Shown piece after piece: positions 32,702-41,116 of a DNA stretch of 64,000 nucleotides (its first letter is position 1; each line of letters starts with the position of its first letter). The notes under the pieces are model-generated. The model did no database searches and had not been told where the DNA came from. It saw nothing but the letters and a program-made list of their open reading frames with translations. The translations under genes were made by a program, and so were the position numbers. This DNA comes from a virus. The stretch is from positions 55,149 through 119,148 of the IMG/VR virus record IMGVR_UViG_3300032285_000892. One strand, given 5' to 3'.

Positions 32702-32732
32702 TTGCAAATATTTAAAACATTATATACATTTG
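32702..32732 (+). promoter_or_regulatory. Bacteroidota-type promoter
   Basis: TTG (32702-32704), 20 bases, TACATTTG (32725-32732). It supports the ATG at 32754, 22 bases downstream, over an earlier in-frame start at 32691 that overlaps the previous gene. Confidence 0.65.
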
Positions 32733-32753
32733 CATAAACTAACAGACATTATT

Positions 32754-33023
32754 ATGAAATTAAATTTTAACTTCAACTTGGTTAACCTAGATGGTATAGA
32801 GATCGAGAATGCTAATGCAGGAAAAGTATTAGCAAACGCACTAGTTCAACAACCTAAAGGAGATGCTCTTAAAATATGGGAAATATCATTAGCTCTCAAC
32901 AAGGGAGAGATTGTTGATTTAGATTCTTCTGATCAAGAACTTATTAAAAACTTCATTAGAGAGACTGACGCAATTAATATTATTGCTAAGGGTCAAATCC
33001 TAACTGTTTTTAATAAAGGGTAG
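32754..33023 (+). CDS. Small hypothetical phage protein
   Basis: This 89-residue soluble protein begins MKLNFNFNLVNLDGIEIEN and continues with a helix and an acidic C-terminal half. Short proteins with a similar opening occur near fibre or tail genes in many phages, but I know no function. The start is set by the promoter at 32702-32732. Its last 24 bases overlap, tail to tail, the end of the minus-strand glycosyltransferase gene. Confidence 0.65.
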   Translation: MKLNFNFNLVNLDGIEIENANAGKVLANALVQQPKGDALKIWEISLALNKGEIVDLDSSDQELIKNFIRETDAINIIAKGQILTVFNKG

Positions 33024-34070
33024 TTTAACCATTACATCTTCTACGGAGATACTCTTATGGCATTCAAACTGTCTAGGAGTATCTTCGTGTTCAGGACACC
33101 AGTTCCAATTACCCTTATCAAATCTGAATTTAGGGTTATTCCAACATCCATTACATACACTTCTGTTTTCTATACGGATGCATTCAAACTCGTGATTAGC
33201 TTCTGTAAAGTTAGCTATCATTACAACAATAGTTTCTAATGCCCAGGCCAACCAGCTAATACCACTACTTAGTCCTATGTAGAAGTCACATCCATTAAGA
33301 TGATTAATGACGCTCTCTAGAGATGTATCTTCTAGTTTCTCTGCACCATAATCATCTGCCTCTTGTGATAATTCAATCACTCTATATCCTTGATCTTTTA
33401 GCCTACGTATAAGTTCTGGCCACTTATCCCAATGTTTGCATTGAGATGTACTTTTTGTAGATATACAGATATACTTTTCATCTTCCAGTAATAATCCTGG
33501 TAGATCAATTATCCTTGGTCTCATCTCCTTGTATGGTAGATGTAGAATATTACATGCGGCTTTCTGTAATGGTATCGTTACAGGATTAACAGGTTCTTTA
33601 TTACTATCCCAATGCCATCCTAAGTCTGGCATAGCTACAATATCATATACCACCTGCCCTGGTTGAACAAACTCAAGTTCAGGATACATACTTTCAAACA
33701 AGAAGTTCTTGAATGTGCTCACGATAACATCGCACTGATACTTCTTTTTGAACTCTAAACAATATGGCATCCATGCAATAGTATCTCCTAAGGAGCTGCT
33801 ACCAAATGCAATGAACACACGTTTATCTTTAAGATGTTGTAAGAAGCTTATGCGACGTTTCAATACACCCTTACTGTTCCTAGCTTCCAAAAAGAAGTTA
33901 CCAATGTAACGTATAGGAAACTTCATCCATGTATTCTTACTAAGAGTTGTACTATAGTGTTCTTTACGTTCACCATCAATCTCTTCAACAAATGTACATG
34001 TATAATCTTCATCACAGTCTGTAATTTCAAAGTACAAACCATCAATGTTATGGAAGTTATAATTAAACAT
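33000..34070 (-). CDS. TibC/BAHT-like (GT9) protein O-heptosyltransferase homologue
   Basis: This 356-residue protein matches the pattern of autotransporter heptosyltransferases, which put heptose on Ser hydroxyls of adhesin passenger domains. The N-terminal beta-rich part is followed by FIAFGSSSLGDTIAWMPY (GT9 nucleotide-sugar site), ICISTKSTSQCKHWDKW, and YIGLSSGISWLAWAL. The C-terminal finger has four cysteines (C306, C309, C325, C337) ending in RQFECHKSI. TibC-type enzymes bind iron through a four-cysteine finger of this kind. It is the last gene of the 40-33 kb cassette and overlaps the preceding gene by 8 bases. The phage's Ser/Thr-rich fibres are natural candidate acceptors (inference). 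Confidence 0.75.
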   Translation of the reverse strand: MFNYNFHNIDGLYFEITDCDEDYTCTFVEEIDGERKEHYSTTLSKNTWMKFPIRYIGNFFLEARNSKGVLKRRISFLQHLKDKRVFIAFGSSSLGDTIAWMPYCLEFKKKYQCDVIVSTFKNFLFESMYPELEFVQPGQVVYDIVAMPDLGWHWDSNKEPVNPVTIPLQKAACNILHLPYKEMRPRIIDLPGLLLEDEKYICISTKSTSQCKHWDKWPELIRRLKDQGYRVIELSQEADDYGAEKLEDTSLESVINHLNGCDFYIGLSSGISWLAWALETIVVMIANFTEANHEFECIRIENRSVCNGCWNNPKFRFDKGNWNWCPEHEDTPRQFECHKSISVEDVMVKLPFIKNS

Positions 34071-35763
34071 ATGTTTCTATATAAGCTTTAGTTGTATCTT
34101 CACTTGTCCATCTCTTATTAATAATTCCTGCAGCATCGTACATCTTCTTTAATTGCTTACATATCACACTCCAATCATACTCTTCACGATGTTCTAGTTG
34201 ATCAGTGTAATATTTAAACCACCCTCTATCTAATGTTGCTAGTCCTTTTCTTGCTTCCATTTCTGTTACTTCTGACATTCTATACATACCAGGAACCTCT
34301 GCATTACATGTACCAACAATTGGTAATCCACAACTCATTGCTTCTAGAATGGCTAGGTTAGGATGGCCATACTCTAAGAATGATGGAGCCATGAATATAC
34401 TATGTGTTTGATAAAGCTCTAGTGTTTCTGCATCTGTAGGATTTGTACACTTTAAAGTTAACTTTTCATAGTCTAATAGATCTGGATGACCCTTAAAAAA
34501 CTCTAGGTTATTCTCAGGACCTGCAATAGTAATAGGTAACTTAAACCACTTAGCTGCAGCTATTGCTATCCTGAATCCTTTACGATCAATAGTGCTATCA
34601 CCTGCTAGTCCATTGTTACAGATCATTAATAGCTTCTTATCTTCACGCACATCTGGTAGAATAGGTTTGAAGAATTCTGTATCTACTCCATGAGATAGGA
34701 AGAATAACTTATCCGTATCATCAAAGTAATTAATGATGTGTTTACTATGACATATAGAAAACACAGATCCTTTGATAGCTGCTAGATTATTGTGGTATAC
34801 GCCACTGTCCTTCCCATAGTATTCAGCATGATGATCATGTAGAGAGTATACATATGGTATACCTTTGGCTAACATGTCAAGAGCTGTATTAGCCATATGA
34901 CAATGCACGAGTTGGTTCTCTTGCTTTGTTACTTCATTCCATTGTTGTATCTCTACATCTACGCCAAGTCTTCTAAGTCTATCTGTATATGACCAGATGA
35001 TACGTTCTACAGCTCCCCAACCATTAGGTGGGATAGTGATTAGGCCAGTGGCCACTTGTACTATCTTATATTTCATTTCTTTATTAATTTTCATTTCCCA
35101 TTTGTCTAGATATTTTTGTTCTCCTTGTCGCATTTTAATAATTGCAGAATCATTAAGATTTACTATGTTTAATGATTTAAGATGACTAACTAATGAATGT
35201 CTTACTAATGCATGCTTTATGCCTTTACTCTCTATTACTCTAGCATAGTCATTGTCCTGATAGTACATATCAAAGTTTTCATCCCAAGGACATACTAGAT
35301 CAAATACTCTTTTAGTCATTACAAAACACCAGCCACCTAAGAACTCTGTAACTTTATAACTTTCATAGTATGTATCATCACCATACATAAAATGATGGTC
35401 ATAGAATCTAGCATACAGTATAGGATCTCTAGGCGTGAATGATTCAATGTCTGGTCTTTCAGTATGTACATTTACAATCTCAGTGAACCAATTCTTTTCA
35501 AACAATAGATCATTGTTTATAATAACCACCCAGTCATTACTACAATACCTACTTGCTATATTGATATATTTATTATATCCAAAAGGTTCTTTTGAGATAA
35601 CGTAGCTATCTACATATTTAGAATAGTCCCAAGTCTCTCCTGATTCTACTAATATAATGTTAAATTTATGAGCCTTATCCGTATAGCGTAATGTGAACAA
35701 TGTTCTACATACCATCTCATAAGTTTCTGCATCTGTTTTAGTAAGACAAATTACATCTACCAT
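34063..35763 (-). CDS. Bifunctional GT2-GT4 glycosyltransferase
   Basis: This 566-residue protein fuses two glycosyltransferase folds. Residues 1-~225 are GT-A/GT2-like: VICLTKTD, then VVIINNDLLFEKNWF with the acidic NND metal site. Residues ~230-566 are GT-B/GT4-like: PPNGWGAVERII near its start, a glycine-rich CNNGLAGDSTIDRKG loop, and FLEYGHPNLAILEAMSCG, the E-x7-E-type donor-sugar motif. Five bases separate it from the upstream gene and it overlaps the next one, so it sits within one operon. Fusion implies two successive sugar additions on the same acceptor. Confidence 0.8.
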   Translation of the reverse strand: MVDVICLTKTDAETYEMVCRTLFTLRYTDKAHKFNIILVESGETWDYSKYVDSYVISKEPFGYNKYINIASRYCSNDWVVIINNDLLFEKNWFTEIVNVHTERPDIESFTPRDPILYARFYDHHFMYGDDTYYESYKVTEFLGGWCFVMTKRVFDLVCPWDENFDMYYQDNDYARVIESKGIKHALVRHSLVSHLKSLNIVNLNDSAIIKMRQGEQKYLDKWEMKINKEMKYKIVQVATGLITIPPNGWGAVERIIWSYTDRLRRLGVDVEIQQWNEVTKQENQLVHCHMANTALDMLAKGIPYVYSLHDHHAEYYGKDSGVYHNNLAAIKGSVFSICHSKHIINYFDDTDKLFFLSHGVDTEFFKPILPDVREDKKLLMICNNGLAGDSTIDRKGFRIAIAAAKWFKLPITIAGPENNLEFFKGHPDLLDYEKLTLKCTNPTDAETLELYQTHSIFMAPSFLEYGHPNLAILEAMSCGLPIVGTCNAEVPGMYRMSEVTEMEARKGLATLDRGWFKYYTDQLEHREEYDWSVICKQLKKMYDAAGIINKRWTSEDTTKAYIETYV

Positions 35764-35768
35764 ATATA

Positions 35769-38396
35769 TTACTTTCTAAATGTTTTAAACTGCTGATCTA
35801 TTAATGAGTAACCATCTGCTTGTGTAGTGATACGATTGTGTACAATGCCCATCTCATATCCACTACCACGAAAAATGTTATTAAAATAAATATCTGCAGC
35901 ATCCCAAGGATGTGTTCTTAGTTTATCTTTTAAATAGTTCTTAACAAACTTAGGGAACATAATACATTGCATACCTATAAGATGGTTTGTAACATACATG
36001 TCTTCATTCACTTCTTTCACTACAGGACTCTGTGGCCAGCCAAAGTCTAAGGTATCTTTGTCACCAAATGACATGAATCCTATATTATTAGCTTCTAGCT
36101 TTGTGGCACATTCTTCCACCATGTAAACAAATTTGTTTACATCTACCTCAATTATGCAATCTCCTTCACACACTATTAGATAATCACATTCACTAAACTC
36201 ACCTAGGATAGCTTCTTTGAAGGCTGAATAGCAACCGTAGTGTGCTGGCGTAAGAGCTGTGCTTCTTTCTCTGACTGTAGCTTCATCGAATAACTCCATA
36301 GAGACTGCTTGTGGCCTGTTACAGTTATGGATGGGTGGGAGGCTACGATAAGGCTCGTTCGTGTGCAAGATGTACTCCCATCCATAATCTTGTACTTGCT
36401 CCAACGACGCTCTTGATAATTGTTCTCTGTCATCATTTAATGTAGTTTGTATGTGTACTAATTTAATCTTTGGTCTATTTGTTTTAGGAGCTGGTTCAGA
36501 TCCTGTTAATATCTTTATAGTTCCTTTTATATCGTTTACAGAAAACTCTCTTGTGGTTTGGTTTTCCACCAACTCTAAACTCACTGTAACAATATCATCA
36601 TCTAGTCGTAGATATGATTCTTTATACTTAAGATCTAGCTCTCTTGAGAACTCTCTCTTATTATTTAACAATCTCATCTTGTAGTAAGGAACAGTCTCAT
36701 TGTATGTATAGAAATAGAAGTAGTTACGATTGTCTTCTTCACATCTAACAATACCTATGTACTCACTATTAGAAGACTTGCCTTCGCCTGTATGTACTAA
36801 GAATGTTTCCTCTTCAGGATGTTCTACCCATATACCATCTGTTCTCTCTACCTTCTTCATCATGTAATCTTCTAAGAAGTTATGACATCCTATATACTCA
36901 CATAATGAATTGTATTGTTCAGGTGTACGTACATCATCTAATAATTTACTAATAAAGTTTGTATTAAAGAACATACAATTAGTTTGTATACCTTTACCAA
37001 ATGGCGTATTCAATGTAGCTAATACAGCTTTCCATTCTTCATCTAACTTATTAAAGTTATTATTGATGACATTAAAATCTCTTTCATCTATTACATGATC
37101 AAATGTTACATAGAACATCTTAGTAAAACCAAACACTTTAGCTGCTTTACCTGCATTAATTAAATTAGTTAGTACTGTTAATGACTGATTGGTAGGTCCT
37201 TCAATGCGCATCTCTACACTATAGTCTTCCTGACTGCGAGTGAATCTATTATAGTAGCTATGATGTGTCAAAGGATTATGCTCATCATAAATGTAGTAGT
37301 CTACCAGCTTCTGTACATCAGGATTTACAGGATAATGACTTACTAACATAATTGGTCTACCTAACTTCCTAGCGCTTTCTATACATGCAATAGTTAAGTT
37401 TTCTCTAATCTTAGTATCAGGATATGTTCCTATAACGATTAGTTCTTTATTAATTAATTCTAAGTTTAATATTTCTTTCATAGCAGCTATATCATTACTA
37501 ACGTTACCAGTTAAATAGGTGACGTCATCATAATCATTATACTTATTACAATACACATCTAGGTTGTACATCATCTTAGGTAGATCAGGATAGCATAATG
37601 CTTCTTTGATTGCAATAGGGTTAAGCTCTTTGTTACCTCTATCTCCTTTAGATGGAAATAAGAACATGTCAGACTCACTCACCCATTTACTTACTACATC
37701 TATTTCTCCATGAACTAAACAGTTGTCTGGTAGATCTTTCATTAATGGTTTCCAGTAGCTTTCAAAGTTACCAGCTTGATTACCTAAGAAGTGAAACTTT
37801 ATATTATAGTCTACAAGATGCTTAGCCATCTCAATAGCATAGCCTTGGTTTTTACGTTGTGTCCACAATCCTACAATTACTACATGTTTATAATCTCTTT
37901 GTTCTGGATAACGTACAATAGTATCTACAGGATACTCAATAACACGCATTGGTACTTCTAGATGAGCATACTTGAATACATTGTATGCACTAACAAACAC
38001 AAACTCATCTGGCATCCATCTCTTATGATCAGGATTGAATGAGCTATCATGTGTAGTTTCTACAATACGATAGGTTCTATCTCCACTGTACACTTCTCTG
38101 GTAAGATCATTGTCCATGAACATCTCTGGAAACTCTTCCATAGAGATGACATCAGGATTAAAGATTTCAATAAAATCTAAAAGCTCTCCCTTGTTATCTC
38201 CTAATGATTTAAAATTATCACCAAGGATATCAATCACCTTGTTGCGCTGTACTACATACTTCCATGCAATGAATGCATACTCAACTACCATGATATCAAA
38301 ATGATCCTTGAGTAGTTCTACTTTATTTAAAGTTACCTGTGGCGCTCCTCCTGTAGAGAAATGAGGAGATACTATTAAGAGCCTTTTTCGTGACAT
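35769..38396 (-). CDS. Multidomain glycosyltransferase (GT4 plus GT25-like)
   Basis: This 875-residue protein has at least three parts. N-terminal GT-B/GT4-like domain (1-~310): LLIVSPHFSTGGAP, IVGLWTQRKNQGYAIEMAKHL-type donor loop, LFPSKGDRGNKELNPIAIKEAL. A middle region (~310-640) starts with a nucleotide-sugar-like ELIVIGTYPDTKIRENL and resembles glycosyltransferase-associated domains without a clear catalytic motif. The C-terminal domain (~650-875) has ALTPAHYGCYSAFKEAIL and LIVCEGDC, the layout of GT25 LPS beta-glycosyltransferases, where EDD-type acids bind metal. It overlaps the upstream GT9 gene by 22 bases. Acceptor unknown. Confidence 0.75.
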   Translation of the reverse strand: MSRKRLLIVSPHFSTGGAPQVTLNKVELLKDHFDIMVVEYAFIAWKYVVQRNKVIDILGDNFKSLGDNKGELLDFIEIFNPDVISMEEFPEMFMDNDLTREVYSGDRTYRIVETTHDSSFNPDHKRWMPDEFVFVSAYNVFKYAHLEVPMRVIEYPVDTIVRYPEQRDYKHVVIVGLWTQRKNQGYAIEMAKHLVDYNIKFHFLGNQAGNFESYWKPLMKDLPDNCLVHGEIDVVSKWVSESDMFLFPSKGDRGNKELNPIAIKEALCYPDLPKMMYNLDVYCNKYNDYDDVTYLTGNVSNDIAAMKEILNLELINKELIVIGTYPDTKIRENLTIACIESARKLGRPIMLVSHYPVNPDVQKLVDYYIYDEHNPLTHHSYYNRFTRSQEDYSVEMRIEGPTNQSLTVLTNLINAGKAAKVFGFTKMFYVTFDHVIDERDFNVINNNFNKLDEEWKAVLATLNTPFGKGIQTNCMFFNTNFISKLLDDVRTPEQYNSLCEYIGCHNFLEDYMMKKVERTDGIWVEHPEEETFLVHTGEGKSSNSEYIGIVRCEEDNRNYFYFYTYNETVPYYKMRLLNNKREFSRELDLKYKESYLRLDDDIVTVSLELVENQTTREFSVNDIKGTIKILTGSEPAPKTNRPKIKLVHIQTTLNDDREQLSRASLEQVQDYGWEYILHTNEPYRSLPPIHNCNRPQAVSMELFDEATVRERSTALTPAHYGCYSAFKEAILGEFSECDYLIVCEGDCIIEVDVNKFVYMVEECATKLEANNIGFMSFGDKDTLDFGWPQSPVVKEVNEDMYVTNHLIGMQCIMFPKFVKNYLKDKLRTHPWDAADIYFNNIFRGSGYEMGIVHNRITTQADGYSLIDQQFKTFRK

Positions 38397-39331
38397 GTTA
38401 TTGTTTTTGCAAGGTTATACACTCTATCTACGTCTGGTTGACACTCAAACGTTTCTTTGTTTTCTAAACATCCAATGAGTGGCTGCACATAATCTATAGT
38501 GGGCCAATACTCAAGGGCGTACTTCATATTGGAGCAGCAATGTAGATCACACGATCCCTCTACATAGTGGTATCGATACGTCTGACCATTGGCCCTATAA
38601 GGTATTCTAAATTCAGGAGATAGTGCAGATCCTAGATGAATGATCTCACTGCGTGTTGTACCTGCTAGATGTAGCAGTCCGCTATCCATTGTAATAAAAC
38701 ATGAAGCTTTGTTGATGAGGTGCCAGCAATCAGATATACTGGTCTTGTTCATTAGGTTCATACCTAATGGTATTTCAAAATTGAATGCAGGTTTTTCTAC
38801 ATTAAAGAACCCAGTCTCACTACTATCCTTACCTATACTGATGACATGTATACCTGCAGCATTAAGCTTCTCTGTTAAATCCATCCACTTATCTGCTGGC
38901 CATGTTCTATTAGCCCATGTGGTTACAGGATGTATCAATACATAATGTTCAGGGAGTTCCATCTCAAAGTCTGTGAGAGGAATGTAATCACATTTCATCT
39001 CACTCTTACGTAACATAAATCCTAAATGTATAGCATGGAACTGACGTATGTCCATGGTATTATGCTTCATCTCTACACCACGCTCATCTTTCTTACCTAC
39101 CAGATAGAAAGAGTTATGCATGATATAATTATCATTGAAGTAACCCCAGTCAATTGATGTATGTTTATAACTAGCCTCTACGTATGGTAGTTTCTTGAAC
39201 AACTCTGGCATAGGACTCACCACAGTTATCTTCTTTCCGTATGATTCAGCTAGCTTTCTTATCGTAGGCGTTGCACAGATAAGATCACCTAGAGCAGGAC
39301 ATTCACTAAGATTAAGACAAACAGGTTTCAT
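38375..39331 (-). CDS. GT9 heptosyltransferase-like glycosyltransferase
   Basis: This 318-residue protein has the GT9 layout: CPALGDLICATPTIRKLAE at the N-terminus (like GDxxxxTPxLxxL of WaaC/WaaF), a central VLIHPVTTWANRTWPADKW donor-site motif, and ITMDSGLLHLAGTTRSEIIHLG, matching the DSGxxHxA signature. A Cys-rich C-terminus follows. GT9 enzymes transfer ADP-heptose to LPS or proteins. It starts 4 bases into the end of the upstream FkbM gene (ATGA-type overlap) and overlaps the next gene. Confidence 0.8.
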   Translation of the reverse strand: MKPVCLNLSECPALGDLICATPTIRKLAESYGKKITVVSPMPELFKKLPYVEASYKHTSIDWGYFNDNYIMHNSFYLVGKKDERGVEMKHNTMDIRQFHAIHLGFMLRKSEMKCDYIPLTDFEMELPEHYVLIHPVTTWANRTWPADKWMDLTEKLNAAGIHVISIGKDSSETGFFNVEKPAFNFEIPLGMNLMNKTSISDCWHLINKASCFITMDSGLLHLAGTTRSEIIHLGSALSPEFRIPYRANGQTYRYHYVEGSCDLHCCSNMKYALEYWPTIDYVQPLIGCLENKETFECQPDVDRVYNLAKTITCHEKGS

Positions 39332-39972
39332 GATTTTCTCATTAAGAAGTCAACTGTCTCATCGTTTCTCTCAATTATTTCATATCCTAATCCTGTTAGA
39401 AAATTCACTGCAGTGTTTGTATTATCTTCTAACCAGATAAGTGGTGCATCTCTATCAATCAACTTTAACATACCTTCAAATGCAGACATCTCATGACCTT
39501 CTATATCTATCTTAATGAATTCAACATGCTCATCTAAATGAAGATCATCTAAAGCTAAGACTATATTTCTATTATGTCCATATTGAACAATTCTTACAAC
39601 ACCACTATTTGAGTAATGTCCATCATCAAAATGCACAAGGGATGTTCTACTACCTACACCTACATTAAGTGCGGCTACATCAGAATACCTATCTGTATTC
39701 TGTTTTAATAAAGCAAAGTTTTCTGGATGAATTTCAAAAGCTATGATATTTAGCTCAGGAAAGTGGTGTTTGAATTGTACACAATGTGCACCTATGTTAG
39801 CACCAATGTCTAACATTAGTCCTGTAGAAGGGAAATGATGTTTCCATCTATTGAATATTTCAAATTCCCAAAAGTTATTATACTTAACTATATCGTCTGA
39901 TATAAACTCAGGACCCTCAAAAATAATCATAGGGTTACCTTGTATACTAGTAAGTCTAGTTCCTCTTCTCAT
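39328..39972 (-). CDS. FkbM-family methyltransferase
   Basis: This 214-residue protein carries FkbM signatures: LMLDIGANIGAHCVQF (SAM site), IIAFEIHPENFALLKQN, and FIKIDIEGHEMSAFEGM. Such enzymes O-methylate sugars or other metabolites. The frame extends to 40020 but that would cross both divergent promoters; the ATG at 39972 lies 18 bases after TAACTTTG and is preferred. First gene of the five-gene glycan cassette that runs to 33000. Confidence 0.85.
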   Translation of the reverse strand: MRRGTRLTSIQGNPMIIFEGPEFISDDIVKYNNFWEFEIFNRWKHHFPSTGLMLDIGANIGAHCVQFKHHFPELNIIAFEIHPENFALLKQNTDRYSDVAALNVGVGSRTSLVHFDDGHYSNSGVVRIVQYGHNRNIVLALDDLHLDEHVEFIKIDIEGHEMSAFEGMLKLIDRDAPLIWLEDNTNTAVNFLTGLGYEIIERNDETVDFLMRKS

Positions 39973-39976
39973 GTAT

Positions 39977-40007
39977 TTGTTGGTTTGGTCAAAGTTAAAT
40001 ATATTTG
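39977..40007 (+). promoter_or_regulatory. Divergent promoter, plus-strand arm
   Basis: TTG (39977-39979), 20 bases, TATATTTG (40000-40007); the gene starts at 40024. It interlocks with the minus-strand promoter at 39990-40020. Confidence 0.75.
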
Positions 40008-40020
40008 TATAAAAAAACAA
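39990..40020 (-). promoter_or_regulatory. Divergent promoter, minus-strand arm
   Basis: On the minus strand: TTG (40020-40018), 20 bases, TAACTTTG (39997-39990), with the FkbM ATG 18 bases further. It shares most of its length with the plus-strand promoter, so the two polymerases cannot bind together. Confidence 0.7.
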
Positions 40021-40023
40021 GAC

Positions 40024-40392
40024 ATGTATATAGAAGTTAGTACAGGAGAAGTAGCTGATAAGATCAGCATCCTAGTTATTAAGAATGAGAAGATCACTGA
40101 TGAAACTAAGCTAGCTAATGTTCAGAAAGAACTCAGTGCATTGATTGAACTGTTTCCTGCAGAGATACTAATTGACAAGCTGTATAATGAATTATGTCAT
40201 GTAAACATTCAACTCTGGCATATAGAAGATGCTATTAGAGAGAAGGAAAGATTACGTGAATTTGATGAAGAATTCATCAAGCTTGCACGAGATGTTTACT
40301 TTACGAACGATCGAAGAGCTGCTATTAAAAAAGAAATAAATATTAAGTACGGATCTGATTTTGTAGAAGAAAAATCATATAAAGTATATTAA
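40024..40392 (+). CDS. DUF6165-like protein
   Basis: This 122-residue protein begins YIEVSTGEVADKISILVIK and ends in DVYFTNDRRAAIKKEIN and GSDFVEEKSYKVY. I associate this pattern with DUF6165, a small helical family often encoded among LPS and glycan genes. No enzyme activity is known to me. The frame is open back to 39940, but the promoter ending at 40007 makes the ATG at 40024 the better start. It shares the divergent control region with the glycan cassette, which fits a linked role. Confidence 0.75.
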   Translation: MYIEVSTGEVADKISILVIKNEKITDETKLANVQKELSALIELFPAEILIDKLYNELCHVNIQLWHIEDAIREKERLREFDEEFIKLARDVYFTNDRRAAIKKEINIKYGSDFVEEKSYKVY

Positions 40393-40404
40393 TTAAAAAT
40401 TTAT

Positions 40405-40435
40405 TTGCATAAGTGATAAGAATTACAGATATTTG
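40405..40435 (+). promoter_or_regulatory. Near-consensus promoter before structured leader
   Basis: TTG (40405-40407), 20 bases, GATATTTG (40428-40435), one base off TAnnTTTG. Transcription would start around 40442, just before a strong hairpin and about 145 bases before the first lysis-cassette gene. Confidence 0.45.
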
Positions 40436-40445
40436 TTACAACAGT

Positions 40446-40500
40446 ACTTACCACGCTTAAGTTATCAACTGCGTACCAGGGTAAGTCTTTTGCTTTTTTA
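40446..40500 (+). ncRNA. Structured RNA hairpin with U-tract (attenuator, terminator or small RNA)
   Basis: ACTTACC ACGC (40446-40456) pairs with GCGT (40471-40474) and GGTAAGT (40480-40486). Inside, AGTT/AACT (40460-40463 with 40467-40470) closes a 3-base loop. The stem totals 15 pairs with bulges TTA and ACCAG, and is followed by CTTTTGCTTTTTT. This could be the terminator of the DUF6165 gene, a short RNA of about 55 bases, or an attenuator for lysis genes. Confidence 0.5.
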
Positions 40501-40526
40501 CACTTCATGAATTTTTTTGTTAACTA

Positions 40527-40572
40527 AATAGCATCTCAATCCTTCTAAAGGGTAGGGATGTTATTGTTTTTT
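40527..40572 (+). terminator. Second hairpin and U-tract before the lysis cassette
   Basis: AATAGCATC (40527-40535) pairs with GATGTTATT (40557-40565, one G-U pair), with CCTT/AAGG inside. The RNA then runs into GTTTTTT. It ends 13 bases before the ATG at 40585, so lysis genes need readthrough or melting of this hairpin. Confidence 0.6.
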
Positions 40573-40584
40573 CTACTATGCGCA

Positions 40585-40878
40585 ATGGCTAATTTTACTT
40601 ACGATCAATTTAAAAGCTGGTTATTTCCAGCGTTAATATCCGCATTGGGTATGATGATTTGGAATGACGTTAATGAAATAAAAGCTGATGTAAAAGCTTT
40701 GATGGCTCAATCAAATATAGATAAGACACGTATAGATAACCTAGAACGTGAGGTATATAAGACTACAACATATAAAGTACCTTTTCCTATTGATTTCCCT
40801 CCTAAAGATTTAAAGATTAGGCCAGTTGCAATAATGAATAGAGATGAAGATGAAGACGTGGATAGTCAAGATATTTAA
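40585..40878 (+). CDS. Small single-span membrane protein of lysis cassette
   Basis: This 97-residue protein has a hydrophobic N-terminal segment (about residues 11-27, LFPALISALGMMIW), then a charged helix with coiled-coil character, then a Pro-rich acidic tail. This is a holin- or pinholin-partner-like layout, but no family is recognised. The ATG at 40585 is preferred to one at 40558, which lies inside the terminator hairpin. It overlaps the next membrane protein by 35 bases and is three genes from the endolysin. Confidence 0.55.
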   Translation: MANFTYDQFKSWLFPALISALGMMIWNDVNEIKADVKALMAQSNIDKTRIDNLEREVYKTTTYKVPFPIDFPPKDLKIRPVAIMNRDEDEDVDSQDI

Positions 40879-41116
40879 GTATATAGAGAACATGTGGATA
40901 GGTAAGGATGGTAAGCCGTCTATCCGTAGAGTGTTCGCTATTGCATTGGTTACAGATTTTATTAACAATACTAATTACGCAATACATAAATGGGAAGTAG
41001 GTAAGTCATATGCAGATGTGGCTATGCTATTAGGAATAGAAGCAGGACTTATTGCTGCACTACTTACACTAACTACATATTCAACAACAATTAAACAACC
41101 AACAATTACAGAATGA
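40844..41116 (+). CDS. Putative holin
   Basis: This 90-residue protein has a basic N-terminus, a first weakly hydrophobic segment (about 30-40, RRVFAIALVTDF) and a strong hydrophobic helix (about 58-76, VAMLLGIEAGLIAALLTLT) with a short polar tail. This fits a small holin with two membrane segments. It lies in a run of overlapping genes leading to an M15 endolysin. An alternative start is the ATG at 40850. No sequence family recognised; the call rests on topology and position. Confidence 0.55.
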   Translation: MKMKTWIVKIFKYIENMWIGKDGKPSIRRVFAIALVTDFINNTNYAIHKWEVGKSYADVAMLLGIEAGLIAALLTLTTYSTTIKQPTITE

